The notes: a model not told the origin generated them from the sequence alone. A stretch of DNA of 64,000 nt from Streptomyces sp. B1I3 (GCF_030816615.1 NZ_JAUSYD010000001.1:5602501-5666500); one strand, 5' to 3'; positions 52,564-62,314 are shown, counted from the first letter of the stretch. A program made the numbers and translations.

Positions 52564-54702
52564 ATGTCCATGGCCCAGCAGCTGAGCCCCCCGCCCCTCG
52601 CCCCGGGCGAGGGGCGGTCCCGACGGGGTGTCCTGGTGGCCATCGGTGCGCTGCTCCTCGGCATGCTGCTCGCCGCACTCGATCAGACCATCGTGTCCAC
52701 CGCGCTGCCGACGATCGTCAGCGAACTGGGCGGCCTCGACCACCTGTCGTGGGTGGTGACGGCCTACATGCTGGCGGCGACGGCCGCCACCCCGCTCTGG
52801 GGCAAGCTCGGTGACCAGTACGGCCGCAAGAAGCTCTTCCAGACGGCCATCGTGGTCTTCCTCATCGGCTCCGCCCTCTGCGGCATGGCCCAGAACATGC
52901 CCCAGCTCATCGGTTTCCGTGCGCTCCAAGGGCTCGGCGGCGGCGGACTGATGGTCCTGTCGATGGCGATCGTCGGCGACATCGTCAGCCCGCGCGAACG
53001 CGGCAAGTACCAAGGGCTGTTCGGTGCGGTGTTCGGTGTGACGAGCGTCCTGGGGCCGCTGCTCGGCGGCTTCTTCACCCAGCACCTCAGCTGGCGCTGG
53101 GTCTTCTACATCAACCTGCCGATCGGGGTCGTCGCCCTGCTCGTGATCGCCGCCGTCCTGCACATCCCGGTCCGCCGCACCAAGCACACCATCGACTACC
53201 TCGGCACCTTCCTCATCGCCTCCGTCGCCACCTGCCTCGTCCTCGTCGCCTCGCTGGGCGGTACGACATGGGCCTGGGGCTCCGTCCGGATCATCGCCCT
53301 GGCCGTCCTCGCCGTGGTGCTCCTCGCGGCGTTCGTCGCGGTCGAGCACCGGGCGGCAGAACCCGTGCTGCCGCTGCCGCTGTTCCGGCTCCGCACCTTC
53401 AGCCTCGTCGCCGCCATCAGCTTCGTCATCGGCTTCGCGATGTTCGGCGCGATGACCTACCTGCCGACCTTCCTGCAGGTGGTCCACGGCATCACACCGA
53501 CCATGTCCGGCGTGCACATGCTGCCCATGGTGTTCGGCATGCTGATCACCTCGACGGGCTCCGGCCAGATCGTCAGCAGGACGGGCCGCTGGAAGGTCTT
53601 CCCGATCGCCGGTACCGCCGTCACCACCATCGGCCTGCTGCTCCTGCACAGGCTCACGGAGACCAGCTCCACCTGGGAGATGAGCCTCTGCTTCTTCGTC
53701 TTCGGCGCCGGGCTCGGTCTGGTGATGCAGGTGCTCGTGCTGATCGTGCAGAACGCCGTGAGCTACGAGAACCTCGGTGTCGCCACATCCGGAGCGACCT
53801 TCTTCCGGTCCATCGGCGCCTCGTTCGGCGTGGCGGTCTTCGGCACGATCTTCACCAGCCGGCTCACCGGCAAACTCGGCGAGGCACTCGCCGGCCGGCC
53901 ACTCACGCCCGGCGTCGACGCCGAGGCCCTGGCCGCGGACCCCCGGGCCGTCGGCCGGCTCCCGGCGGACCTGCGCTCCTCGGTCCTCGGTGCCTACTCG
54001 GCATCGATCACCGACGTGTTCCTGTACGCGGCCCCCGTCGTCCTCGTCGCCTTCTTCCTGGCCTGGTTCCTCAAGGAGGACCGGCTGCGCGGTTCGGTGA
54101 CGGCTCCCGACACGAGCGAGACCCTGGCCTCCAATCCCGTCCACCGGTCCTCGTACGACGAGTGCGCCCGCGCGCTGTCCGTCCTGGCCACGCGTGAGGG
54201 GCGCCGGGAGATCTACGAGAAGATCACCGCCAGGGCAGGGTACGACCTCCTGCCCGCGTCCAGCTGGCTGCTGTTGCGCATCAGACGGCACGGTGCCGTC
54301 GAACCCGCGAAGCTGGCGGAGGTCGCCCCCGTGCCGCTGAGCGTCGTGACGGCGGCGGCCCGCGAGGTGGAGGGGCGCGGCTTCGCCCGGCGCGAGGGCA
54401 TTCAGCTGGTCCTCACCGAACGGGGCGCGGAGGCCGTGGTCGCGCTCGCACACGCCCGGGAGGACTCCCTGGCCGAGCTGCTGGGCGACTGGTGGGGGCC
54501 CGGACCGGCCGACCGACCTGGTCCACCTCGTGACGGAGCTGACCACCGAGGTGAGCGGGTCGAGCAGGGAACGGCCCCACATGCCCGAACCGCGACGCGA
54601 CCACTCGGCCTGACCCGCGGGCCCTCCGTACGAGGATGGCAGCCGGGCGCAGAGGAAGCCCCTCGGGGCGGGCTCATGCGCCCGATGAGCCGCGCGGGAT
54701 GA
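52564..54702 (+). CDS. MFS (DHA2) transporter fused to a C-terminal MarR-like domain, 3' end frameshifted
   Basis: Fourteen-helix drug exporter (motifs ALDQTIVSTALPTI, GKLGDQYGRKKLF, GVTSVLGPLLGGFF) followed by a cytosolic winged-helix domain (LLPASSWLLLRIRRHGAV, EREVEGRGFARREG-like, LVLTERGAEAVVALAHARED). Such MFS-MarR fusions occur in actinomycetes and may couple ligand sensing to export. As read the frame runs to 54702, but after LLGDWWGP the sequence turns low-complexity. Removing one G from the run at 54494-54498 gives DRPTDLVHLVTELTTEV and a stop at 54613, clearly a better ending. Either a real frameshift or a sequencing error. Confidence 0.88.
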   Translation: MSMAQQLSPPPLAPGEGRSRRGVLVAIGALLLGMLLAALDQTIVSTALPTIVSELGGLDHLSWVVTAYMLAATAATPLWGKLGDQYGRKKLFQTAIVVFLIGSALCGMAQNMPQLIGFRALQGLGGGGLMVLSMAIVGDIVSPRERGKYQGLFGAVFGVTSVLGPLLGGFFTQHLSWRWVFYINLPIGVVALLVIAAVLHIPVRRTKHTIDYLGTFLIASVATCLVLVASLGGTTWAWGSVRIIALAVLAVVLLAAFVAVEHRAAEPVLPLPLFRLRTFSLVAAISFVIGFAMFGAMTYLPTFLQVVHGITPTMSGVHMLPMVFGMLITSTGSGQIVSRTGRWKVFPIAGTAVTTIGLLLLHRLTETSSTWEMSLCFFVFGAGLGLVMQVLVLIVQNAVSYENLGVATSGATFFRSIGASFGVAVFGTIFTSRLTGKLGEALAGRPLTPGVDAEALAADPRAVGRLPADLRSSVLGAYSASITDVFLYAAPVVLVAFFLAWFLKEDRLRGSVTAPDTSETLASNPVHRSSYDECARALSVLATREGRREIYEKITARAGYDLLPASSWLLLRIRRHGAVEPAKLAEVAPVPLSVVTAAAREVEGRGFARREGIQLVLTERGAEAVVALAHAREDSLAELLGDWWGPGPADRPGPPRDGADHRGERVEQGTAPHARTATRPLGLTRGPSVRGWQPGAEEAPRGGLMRPMSRAG

Positions 54703-54806
54703 GCTGCGCCGGATGAGCAGTGCCGAACGAGCCGTGCCGAACGAGCCGTGCCGGAGAGCGGCCCGCGTCGCGTCAGCCCGCGCCGCGGGCCGCTCCCCGG
54801 GCCGGT

Positions 54807-55283
54807 TCACAGCTCCTTGGCGAACCAGTGCTCCGCGTACGGCCCCCGGTTGAACGCCGGGACCTCCCCGTACCCGTGCTTGGCGTACAGCCCGCGCGCC
54901 TCCACCAGGTCGCCACGGGTGTCGAGCCGCAGGCGCCGCACGCCGAAGTCCCGCGCGGCGCTCTCGACCGCCGCCAGCAACAGGCCGCCGCCGCCCGTGG
55001 CACGGAACGCGGGGCGCACGTACACCCGGGTCAGTTCAGCCGTCGTCCCGTCGACCAGCAGCAGCCCCGCGCAGCTCGCCGGCTTGCCCTCGAAGCGGCC
55101 GACGAAGAACCCGCCCGTGGGCGGGGCGAGTCGTTCGACACCGTCACCGGCCAGCCCTTCGTCGATCTCCCGTGCGGTGGCGGGCCGCTCCCAGTAGCGG
55201 CTCGCCACCTCGTCGTAGTAGTCCCGTCGCAGCAGCGCCGCGTCCGGGGTGTCGAAGCGTTCGGGAGCCACGGTCCAGGTCAT
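54807..55283 (-). CDS. GNAT family N-acetyltransferase
   Basis: Acetyl-CoA-dependent acetyltransferase of 158 residues. The acetyl-CoA pyrophosphate loop is in VRPAFRATGGGGLLLAAVE (R/Q-x-x-G-x-G/A type), preceded by the strand TTAELTRVYV and followed by VRRLRLDTRGDLVEARGLYAKHGY, the classical GNAT C-terminal half. ATG 55283 is preferred over the longer frame. The substrate is unknown. Confidence 0.9.
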   Translation of the reverse strand: MTWTVAPERFDTPDAALLRRDYYDEVASRYWERPATAREIDEGLAGDGVERLAPPTGGFFVGRFEGKPASCAGLLLVDGTTAELTRVYVRPAFRATGGGGLLLAAVESAARDFGVRRLRLDTRGDLVEARGLYAKHGYGEVPAFNRGPYAEHWFAKEL

Positions 55284-55407
55284 CGGGCCATTCTGGCGCC
55301 CGCGCGATCGTGTGACGAACGAATTGACGGGCGCCACGTGCCGGAGGTCGCGAGCATGCGTGCGTGCCGGGGGCCGAGGCCGGCGCCCCCGGGCGCGACG
55401 GCCGGCG

Positions 55408-56511
55408 TCAGGCCGGCCGAGGGCGCCGGCGCCGCCGCACCAGCCACACCGCGGCGGCGGCCGCGGACAGCGCCGCAGCGAGCACGCCCAGCAGCCAGAC
55501 GGGGATCCCGCCCGCGGTCAGCAGCGCATCGCGGTAGCGGACCGTGCGGTACGGGGTGTCGGCGCCGGCCGCACGCAGTTCGTGGTCGCCGTCGATCCGG
55601 GACGGCTCCGGGAAGTCCTGGTCGATCGCGGTCAGGAACGCGGGCCCGTCGCCCACCAGCCGGCCCACGGCGCCGTCCCTCGCCGTGGGCCCCAGGCGGC
55701 CCGCGAAGGTCACCTCCGGCTCCCGGCCGCCGATCCGGCCGCCGGTCTCCATCCGGTGCGCCGCGATCACGTACAGGCCCAAACTCTGCGCGGTCCGGGC
55801 GAGCTGCGACAGGCGCATCGGGTAGACCGGCCGGTCGGCGGCGAAGCTCAGCCGCAGCGGGTCGAGCGCGCCCCGGAGGACGGCGCCTCGCTCCTTCGGA
55901 GCCAGGCGCACCGCGACGTACTCCCACTCCTGGGCCACGTAGGGCCGCAGGGCGGTGGCCAGCCGGTCGGGCAGCTCGAAGCCGTTGTCGTCCAGCCAGC
56001 CCCGCAGCGCCTCCGGGTCGGTCGCCGTCAGTCGAGCCACGTCGAACGGCCCCAGCTGCCGCCGGTCCACGACGCCGACCGGCGCGCCCGCCCGCGCGCC
56101 GGGGGCAGGGGCACCCGCACCGTCCGTCCGCCCGAACGGCCAGTCGCCGTCGCGCGGCCAGAAGTGGTGCCGCGTCTCGTACACCGGGGCGGTGATCTCG
56201 CCCAGCTCGTCGAAGAGGGCCGGATCACCCAGCTCGACGGAGGCGCGGTGCGGCACGGGCATGACCCATGCCGCCTCCCTGGCGTCGCCGCCGACCGTGA
56301 GCCGCATCACGATCTGCTCGGTCCGTCCGTCCCAGTGCACCACCGAGGTCTCCCGGCCGACCGTGACGCTCGACCTCTCCGCCGGGATCATCGCCCCGCA
56401 CCCGCAGGCGTACGCCGGAGCGGCCAGCGAGCCGATCTGGAGCGCCGCCAGGACGAGCAGCAGCGACCACGTCCTTCCGTACCAGGCACCGCCCGGCCTC
56501 CACCCACGCAT
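55408..56511 (-). CDS. DUF2330 domain membrane-anchored protein
   Basis: Exported protein of 367 residues with an N-terminal signal peptide (SLLLVLAALQIGSLAAPAYA) followed directly by CGCG, the characteristic DUF2330 mature start. Segments such as TEQIVMRLTVGGDAREAAWVMPVP, ETRHHFWPRD and YVAVRLAPKERG fit the family. A C-terminal helix (GIPVWLLGVLAAALSAAAAAVW) and RRRRR anchor it in the membrane, so the domain faces outward. Function not established. Divergent from the GT87-PAP2 gene. Confidence 0.88.
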   Translation of the reverse strand: MRGWRPGGAWYGRTWSLLLVLAALQIGSLAAPAYACGCGAMIPAERSSVTVGRETSVVHWDGRTEQIVMRLTVGGDAREAAWVMPVPHRASVELGDPALFDELGEITAPVYETRHHFWPRDGDWPFGRTDGAGAPAPGARAGAPVGVVDRRQLGPFDVARLTATDPEALRGWLDDNGFELPDRLATALRPYVAQEWEYVAVRLAPKERGAVLRGALDPLRLSFAADRPVYPMRLSQLARTAQSLGLYVIAAHRMETGGRIGGREPEVTFAGRLGPTARDGAVGRLVGDGPAFLTAIDQDFPEPSRIDGDHELRAAGADTPYRTVRYRDALLTAGGIPVWLLGVLAAALSAAAAAVWLVRRRRRPRPA

Positions 56512-56757
56512 GACCGCTCCCCTCGACGCCGGCGCACACGGCCGGACACGAGTGCGGACGCCCGTGCCGATCACCCGGTTCCGCCCGCCGGGCGGCGGGG
56601 TAGTCCGGGCCCCCGGGCAAACTTCCGCCGAAGCGGGGTGACAGTCAGGCGAAGAGGGGGTTGATTGTGTCTACCTCATAGGGCAATGCGAGGCTTCATC
56701 CGCACATACCCGGGCCAGAGGGACAGTGCACGGAAACGGTGGGAGGGGCGGCGCGGC

Positions 56758-58824
56758 GTGGCAGATGCGGAGCGCAGTGTGCGGGGGAACGTGGCAGCGG
56801 ACCCGGGGACGAGGGCCGCGACGGCCCGTGCGGTCCTCTGGGTGCTCGTTGCCGTACTGGCGGTACGGCAGATGGCGGCGGTGCTGCGGCAGCCCCCCGG
56901 CGAACGCCTGACCGACCTGGAGACCTGGACCGGTGAGGACGGCATCCTGCATGTCGCGGGGTCCCTGTACGACCCCGGCCGGTTCACCGGGTCACCTTTC
57001 GCGGGGCTGGTGCTGAAGCCACTGACGGCTTCGGCCGAGCAGGCCCTCGGCGTCGTGTGGACCTTCGGGTCCCTGCTGCTCGTCGCCGCTCTCGGCTTCG
57101 TCGCCGTACGGGCCCTGCCGTCGCCCGTGAGCCGCCGCACCACGTTCCTCGCGGCCCCCTTCGCGATCGCCCTGCTCATGGTGTCGTTGCCCGTACGCAA
57201 CACCCTGTTCCTCGGCCAGACGAGCATCCTGCCCGTCCTGCTGGTGCTCCTCGCGTGCTTCGTGGCACGCGGTGAACGCCTCCCGGGCGTGCTGACCGGC
57301 ATCGCCGCGGCCCTCCAGCCGACCATCCTGCTGTTCGCCGTCCTGCTCTGGCTGACGGGGAGACGGCGGGCCGCCGCGACGGGCGGCGTCACCTTCGCCC
57401 TGTGCACGGCACTGGCCTGGGCGGCCATGCCACGCGACTCCTGGACGTACTGGGTGCACCACCTGGCGGGCGCCGGGCTCGGCGAACGCCCGGACGGCCT
57501 CGCCAACCAGTCGCTGCACGGGGCGCTGCTGCGTCTCGGGCTCGAAGGCCCGGTGGAGATCGCACTGTTCCTGGTGCTCGCCGTCGCCGTCACCGTCCTC
57601 GGGCTGCGGCGCGCCGCCCGCTACGCACGGGACGGGCAGCTTCTCCTCGCGGTCGCCGTCACCGGATGCGTCGCCGTCGCCGTCTCGCCCACCGCGTGGC
57701 AGCACCAGCTGCTCTGGGTGCTGCTCGCCGTCGTCGGCCGGGTCGGCACCCGGGCCTCGGACCGGCTGGTCTGGCCGGCCGTCGTGGTGCTCGTGCTCAC
57801 CCTGCCGGGGAAGATGCTGCTGCCGAACGTCGGCGCGCTCCTGCCCGTGCGCGACAACGTGCTGCTCGTCGCGGCGCTCGGCGCGGCCTGTGCGGCGCCG
57901 TTCCTGCCGCGGACCTCGCCGTACTGGCAGCGGCCGGTCGCGACCGACTACGCCCGGCCGGTCGCGTCCCGCTTCGCCTGGGTACCGCTGCTGCCGTTCT
58001 GGCGGCGGGTGCTCAGCCGACCGAACCTGCTGCTGGAACTCCTGCTCATCCGGGTCGTCTACTCCGCGTACGCGAAGGTCCGGCTCGCGGCGGCCGTGGG
58101 GCGGCCCACCGCCGAGGAGCACGGGCGGCAGGTCCACTCCCTGGAGCAGTGGCTGCACATCGACGTCGAGCACTGGGTCAACCACACCGTCGTCGGCATC
58201 TCCTGGCTGCGGGACTTCTTCGACTACTACTACTCGACGTTCCACTTCATCGTGCCGCTCGCGATCCTGGGCGTGCTGTACGTGCGGCGGCCCTCGGACT
58301 ACCGCTGGGCCCGCAGCTCCATCGGCTTCGCCACGGTCCTCGCCCTGGCCGGCTTCTGGCTCTACCCGCTGGCCCCGCCGCGCCTGATGCCGGGCCTCGG
58401 CTTCATCGACACCGTCCACGGCGCGCAGGACCTCGCGAGTCCCGACTTCGGGGCGCTGACGGCGGTGACCAACCAGTACGCGGCGATGCCGTCGCTGCAC
58501 TTCGGCTGGTCGCTGTGGTGCGGCGTGGTGATCATGGTGCTGGCGCCGAAGGCGTGGATGAAGGCGCTGGGCATGCTGCACCCGCTGTTCACGGTCTCGT
58601 GCATCGTGGCCACCGGCAACCACTGGGTGCTGGACGCGGTGGGCGGGGCGACCGTCGTGGGCCTGGGCTTCGGGCTCACGTACGTCCTGGCCGGGCCCCG
58701 GAGGCTCGAAGCGCCGGCCGTCCCGGCGCAGCCGCCGGGGCCCGCGGCACAGCGGCCGGACCGGGCGGGGCAGCAGGACGACGCCGGGGAACCGGCCGCC
58801 GAACCGGTGGGCAGCAAGGGCTGA
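56758..58824 (+). CDS. bifunctional membrane protein: GT87 glycosyltransferase fused to PAP2 phosphatase
   Basis: Protein of about 688 residues in two membrane modules. The N-terminal half (about 1-400) is a GT87-type polyprenyl-phosphate mannosyltransferase-like region with some nine helices and the early Asp of LTDLETWTGEDG. The C-terminal half is a PAP2 / inositolphosphotransferase-like domain with AMPSLHFGWSLWCG and ATGNHWVLDAVGG, holding the two catalytic histidines. Both modules act on lipid-linked phosphates, suggesting a coupled step in envelope glycolipid or lipoglycan synthesis. GTG 56758 follows GGGAGGGG; in-frame earlier starts exist. Confidence 0.86.
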   Translation: MADAERSVRGNVAADPGTRAATARAVLWVLVAVLAVRQMAAVLRQPPGERLTDLETWTGEDGILHVAGSLYDPGRFTGSPFAGLVLKPLTASAEQALGVVWTFGSLLLVAALGFVAVRALPSPVSRRTTFLAAPFAIALLMVSLPVRNTLFLGQTSILPVLLVLLACFVARGERLPGVLTGIAAALQPTILLFAVLLWLTGRRRAAATGGVTFALCTALAWAAMPRDSWTYWVHHLAGAGLGERPDGLANQSLHGALLRLGLEGPVEIALFLVLAVAVTVLGLRRAARYARDGQLLLAVAVTGCVAVAVSPTAWQHQLLWVLLAVVGRVGTRASDRLVWPAVVVLVLTLPGKMLLPNVGALLPVRDNVLLVAALGAACAAPFLPRTSPYWQRPVATDYARPVASRFAWVPLLPFWRRVLSRPNLLLELLLIRVVYSAYAKVRLAAAVGRPTAEEHGRQVHSLEQWLHIDVEHWVNHTVVGISWLRDFFDYYYSTFHFIVPLAILGVLYVRRPSDYRWARSSIGFATVLALAGFWLYPLAPPRLMPGLGFIDTVHGAQDLASPDFGALTAVTNQYAAMPSLHFGWSLWCGVVIMVLAPKAWMKALGMLHPLFTVSCIVATGNHWVLDAVGGATVVGLGFGLTYVLAGPRRLEAPAVPAQPPGPAAQRPDRAGQQDDAGEPAAEPVGSKG

Positions 58825-58952
58825 CGCCCGGGCGCGTGGCGACAGGGGCGCCGGACCGGATCCCGCCGCCCGGGCGCCCGCCGGCGGATCACCGGCTCCC
58901 GGGGGGCCTGCCCGCCGAGCGACGCCCTCGCCTCCGGGACGGCGTACCGCGC

Positions 58953-59657
58953 TCAGTACGACGCGTAGTCGGGGAACATGGTGGCCGTGGCGAACACGGA
59001 GGTCGTCACGTCATCGGAACGCCGGCGGTGCTTCCCGGACCGGACGGGATCCACGGCAGGCGAGGCGAGGGAGATCGCCCCGTTGTCGGCGAGAGCCTGG
59101 ACGCGCATCAGCAGCGCCCGAACGGTCACGCCGAGCTCGCCCGCCACGGTCTGGAGGTCGACGCCGGACTCCCAGCTCCACAGCAGCACCGAGTCCATGC
59201 TGGGTGTCCAGGGGACGACGCCCTCGGGCTCGGGGGAGGGAAGAGCGGGCGCCGCGGCTGACATCGGCGCGTCGGCGGGAAGGACCATGGCCGGCCGGCC
59301 GGCGGTGTGGGGCAGTTCGTCCCGGGGGTGCGGCAGGCACACCTCGGGGGTGGCGGCCGGCTCGACCCCGGTCGCCGCCACCTCGGGCGGTGCGCCGTTG
59401 AGCAGGGCCTCGGCGACCGTCCGGGCGTCGCCGCGCCCCACGGTGCGCCGGGCCAGGCGCACCTCCCGTTCGTTCAGACCGAGCATGTCCGCGATGGCGC
59501 CGTCGTCCCCGACGGTGACGGCGAACGCCGCCAGCGTTCGGCTGCGTTCGGCCTGCGCCTCGTCGAGAGTCTCCTGAGCCTTGTGCATCCGCTCGTCGCT
59601 GGTGCAGAAGGCTTGGGCCAGGATGGTGTTCCGGTCCCAGAATTCACGTGGTTCCAC
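58953..59657 (-). CDS. predicted DNA-binding protein with two HTH-like segments
   Basis: Protein of 234 residues from GTG 59657. The N-terminal part is a charged helix (DERMHKAQETLDEAQAERSRT) followed by an HTH-like segment (DGAIADMLGLNEREVRLARR). After a Pro/Ala-rich middle a second segment, WTPSMDSVLLWSWESGVDLQTVAGELG ... RALLMRVQALA, also looks like an HTH. I do not recognise a named family. It lies downstream of the ECF operon on the same strand after a short A+T-rich region that looks like its promoter. Confidence 0.7.
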   Translation of the reverse strand: MEPREFWDRNTILAQAFCTSDERMHKAQETLDEAQAERSRTLAAFAVTVGDDGAIADMLGLNEREVRLARRTVGRGDARTVAEALLNGAPPEVAATGVEPAATPEVCLPHPRDELPHTAGRPAMVLPADAPMSAAAPALPSPEPEGVVPWTPSMDSVLLWSWESGVDLQTVAGELGVTVRALLMRVQALADNGAISLASPAVDPVRSGKHRRRSDDVTTSVFATATMFPDYASY

Positions 59658-59741
59658 GCAGGGACAACGCGCCGACGTGGAAACAGAACGTACATGGGAG
59701 CCAAAAAGAGCCAAATGGCCTATCGAGTAGTTATCCGCATT

Positions 59742-60587
59742 TTATGACTTGTTCGTTACGGGGGTGGCTTCCGCCTCGAAGGTGGCGGGGGCCTCGAAGG
59801 TGGCGCGGGCCTCGAAGGCCGCACGGCGGGTGGCCCGCCGCAGAGCCCTGAGCAGGGCGGGGGCGACGGCGAACGTCAGGGCCACGGTCAGTACCGCGCG
59901 GCCCAGGTCCCAGCCGAGCGACGTGGTCACGCAGTACGCCAGGAAGCGGACCAGGTTCTCCTGCAGCGGGTCGCCCGCGACGAAGGAGATCCCGGAGGCC
60001 TGCCCCGGCACGATCGTCCAGCCGTAGAGGTTCATCACCGTGCCGTACGCGAACGCCGCCACGAAGCCGTACGCGGCGAGCATCAGCAGCTCGCCCCGGC
60101 CGCGCAGCCGCTCCGGGCCCGGCAGCAGACCGGCGCCCATGGTGAACCAGCCCATCGACAGCATCTGGAACGGCATCCAGGGCCCCACCCCGCCCGTCAG
60201 CAGCGCCGAGGCGAACATCGTCACCGAGCCGAGCACGAAGCCGAAGCCCGGACCCAGTACCCGGCCGCTCAGGACCATCAGGAAGAACATCGGCTCCAGG
60301 CCCGCCGTTCCCGCGCCCAGCGGGCGCAGCGCGGCGCCGACCGCCGCGAGGACACCCAGCATGGCCACGGCCTTCGCGTCCAGGCCCGAATCCGCGATCG
60401 TCGCAACGACGACACCGACGAGCAGCACGAGGAGCGCGGCGAACAGCCAGGGGGCGTCCTGGGCGTGGGCGCGGCCGAAATCGGCGCCGGCCAGGAGCGG
60501 CCAGCCGAAGGAGAGCACGCCGACCGCGCCGACGAGGACGAGCGCGGCGACGGCACGGGGTCCGAGGCGCACGGGCCGTGCCGTCAT
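59742..60587 (-). CDS. ECF transporter S component
   Basis: Substrate-binding membrane subunit of an energy-coupling-factor importer, 281 residues with six helices. The segments LFALLV..., MFFLMVLSGRVLGPGFGFVLG and GGVGPWMPFQMLSMGWFTMGAGLLP are typical; the last holds the family Gly-Pro-W-x-P-F-Q pattern seen in CbrT/QueT-like S components, so a cobalamin-type or similar ligand is possible but unproven. The C-terminal tail repeats TFEAPATFEAEAT. Its ATG overlaps the stop of the ATPase gene by four bases. Confidence 0.87.
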   Translation of the reverse strand: MTARPVRLGPRAVAALVLVGAVGVLSFGWPLLAGADFGRAHAQDAPWLFAALLVLLVGVVVATIADSGLDAKAVAMLGVLAAVGAALRPLGAGTAGLEPMFFLMVLSGRVLGPGFGFVLGSVTMFASALLTGGVGPWMPFQMLSMGWFTMGAGLLPGPERLRGRGELLMLAAYGFVAAFAYGTVMNLYGWTIVPGQASGISFVAGDPLQENLVRFLAYCVTTSLGWDLGRAVLTVALTFAVAPALLRALRRATRRAAFEARATFEAPATFEAEATPVTNKS

Positions 60588-62314
60588 GCGAGATCTTCCG
60601 GGGCGGCGAGATCCTCCAGGGCATCGTGCACCTGCCCCACGGTCAGCCACCCCTGGGGCGCGAGGATCTTCGAGGTCTGCGGGGCGAACGCGGGCGAGGA
60701 GACCACGACCTGCCGGGTGGGGCCGTCGGCGACGACCTCCCCGTCGGCGAGGATCACCACCCGGTGGGCCAGCTCCGCCGCCAGTTCCACGTCGTGCGTG
60801 GCCAGGACGACGGCGCGGCCCTCGGCGGCCAGCCGCCGCAGCACGCCGACGAGCCTGGCCTTCGCCGCGTAGTCCAGGCCGCGCGTCGGCTCGTCCAGCA
60901 GGAGCAGCGGGGGCCGGGCGGTGAGCACCAGGGCCAGGGCGAGCGCGAGCCGCTGGCCTTCGGAGAGGTCACGGGGGTGGGTGCCGTCCGGCACCCCGGG
61001 AAGCAGCTCGCCGACCAGCGCCCGGCAACTGCCCGCGGGCGCGCCCGCGTCGGCGTCGGCCGCCGTGCACTCGGCGGCGACCGTCTCCGCGTACAGCAGG
61101 TCGCGGGGCTCCTGCGGTACGAACCCGACCCGGCGCACCATGTCGCGCGGGGGTGTCCGGGACGGCTGCAGACCGCCGACGAGGACGGAACCGGTGGTCG
61201 GCTCGATCATCCCGACGAGAGCCGTCAGCAGGGTCGACTTGCCCGCCCCGTTGCGGCCCATCAGGGCCATGATCTCGCCCGGCGCGACGGACAGCGTCAC
61301 TCCGCGCAGTGCCTCCACCCGCCCCCGCCGCACCCCGAGCCGCTCGGCCCGGGCCACGGGGCCCCGCACGGGCACCGGCACGGCCCTGGCCGGCCGGCGG
61401 CCGAGCAGGCGGCCGAGCCGTCCGGGCCGGGTGGCCGCGGGCGCGGGGGGCGGGGACACGACGGTGTCCGCCGACGGCTCACGCGACGGCGGCCCGGTCC
61501 GGGCCAGGCGCTCGCGGAGGTCTCCGGCCCGGCGCCGGGCGTCGCGCACCGAGAGGGGCAGGGGCTCCCAGCCCGCCAGGCGACCCAGGGCCACCACGGG
61601 CGGGCGGACGGGCGAGAGGGCCATGACGTCCGCCGGCGCCCCCATCACCGGGGCCGTGCCCGGCGACGGGAGCAGGAGCACCTGGTCGGCGTACTGCACC
61701 ACGCGCTCCAGCCGGTGCTCGGCCATGAGCACGGTCGTGCCCAGGTCGTGCACCAGCCGCTGGAGCACCGCCAGCACGTCCTCGGCCGCCGCCGGGTCCA
61801 GGGCGGACGTCGGCTCGTCCAGGACCAGGACCTTCGGATGCGGGGTGAGGACCGAACCGATCGCGACACGCTGCTGCTGACCACCGGAGAGCGTGGCGAT
61901 CGGCCGGTCGCGCAGCCCGGCAAGACCCAGCAGGTCCAGCGTCTCCTCCACGCGCCGCCGCATCACGTCGGGAGCGAGGCCCAGGGACTCCATGCCGTAC
62001 GCCAGTTCGTCCTCGACGGTGTCCGTGACGAAGTGGGCGAGCGGGTCCTGTCCCACCGTGCCGACGAGGTCGGCGAGTTCGCGCGGCTTGTGGGTCCGGG
62101 TGTCCCGGCCGTCGACCGTGACCCTGCCGGTCAGTACACCGCCCGTGAAGTGCGGAACCAGGCCGGAGACGGCGTTCAGCAGAGTCGACTTGCCGACTCC
62201 GGACGGGCCGACGAGCAGGACGAGTTCGCCCTCGGGGACCGTGAGGTCGACCCCCGACAGAGTGGGGTGCGCGGCGCCCTCGTACCGCACGGAGACCTGC
62301 TCGAACCGGATCAC
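60584..62314 (-). CDS. ECF transporter ATPase, fused EcfA-EcfA'
   Basis: Two ABC ATPase domains in one chain of 576 residues. Domain 1: Walker A LVGPSGVGKST, signature LSGGQQQR, Walker B VLVLDEPTSALD. Domain 2: Walker A LMGRNGAGKST, signature LSEGQRLALALA, Walker B LLLLDEPTRGLD. A Pro/Arg-rich linker separates them. The second signature SEGQ deviates from SGGQ. It powers the membrane T and S subunits. It overlaps both neighbours by four bases (GTGA and ATGA), so T, A and S are translationally coupled. Confidence 0.94.
   Translation of the reverse strand: MIRFEQVSVRYEGAAHPTLSGVDLTVPEGELVLLVGPSGVGKSTLLNAVSGLVPHFTGGVLTGRVTVDGRDTRTHKPRELADLVGTVGQDPLAHFVTDTVEDELAYGMESLGLAPDVMRRRVEETLDLLGLAGLRDRPIATLSGGQQQRVAIGSVLTPHPKVLVLDEPTSALDPAAAEDVLAVLQRLVHDLGTTVLMAEHRLERVVQYADQVLLLPSPGTAPVMGAPADVMALSPVRPPVVALGRLAGWEPLPLSVRDARRRAGDLRERLARTGPPSREPSADTVVSPPPAPAATRPGRLGRLLGRRPARAVPVPVRGPVARAERLGVRRGRVEALRGVTLSVAPGEIMALMGRNGAGKSTLLTALVGMIEPTTGSVLVGGLQPSRTPPRDMVRRVGFVPQEPRDLLYAETVAAECTAADADAGAPAGSCRALVGELLPGVPDGTHPRDLSEGQRLALALALVLTARPPLLLLDEPTRGLDYAAKARLVGVLRRLAAEGRAVVLATHDVELAAELAHRVVILADGEVVADGPTRQVVVSSPAFAPQTSKILAPQGWLTVGQVHDALEDLAAPEDLA

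Noticed and set aside
52465..54810. Minus-strand 781-codon frame opposite the MFS-MarR gene
   Set aside because: Dominated by Glu/Asp/Gly/Gln/His runs typical of antisense to membrane proteins; no motif.
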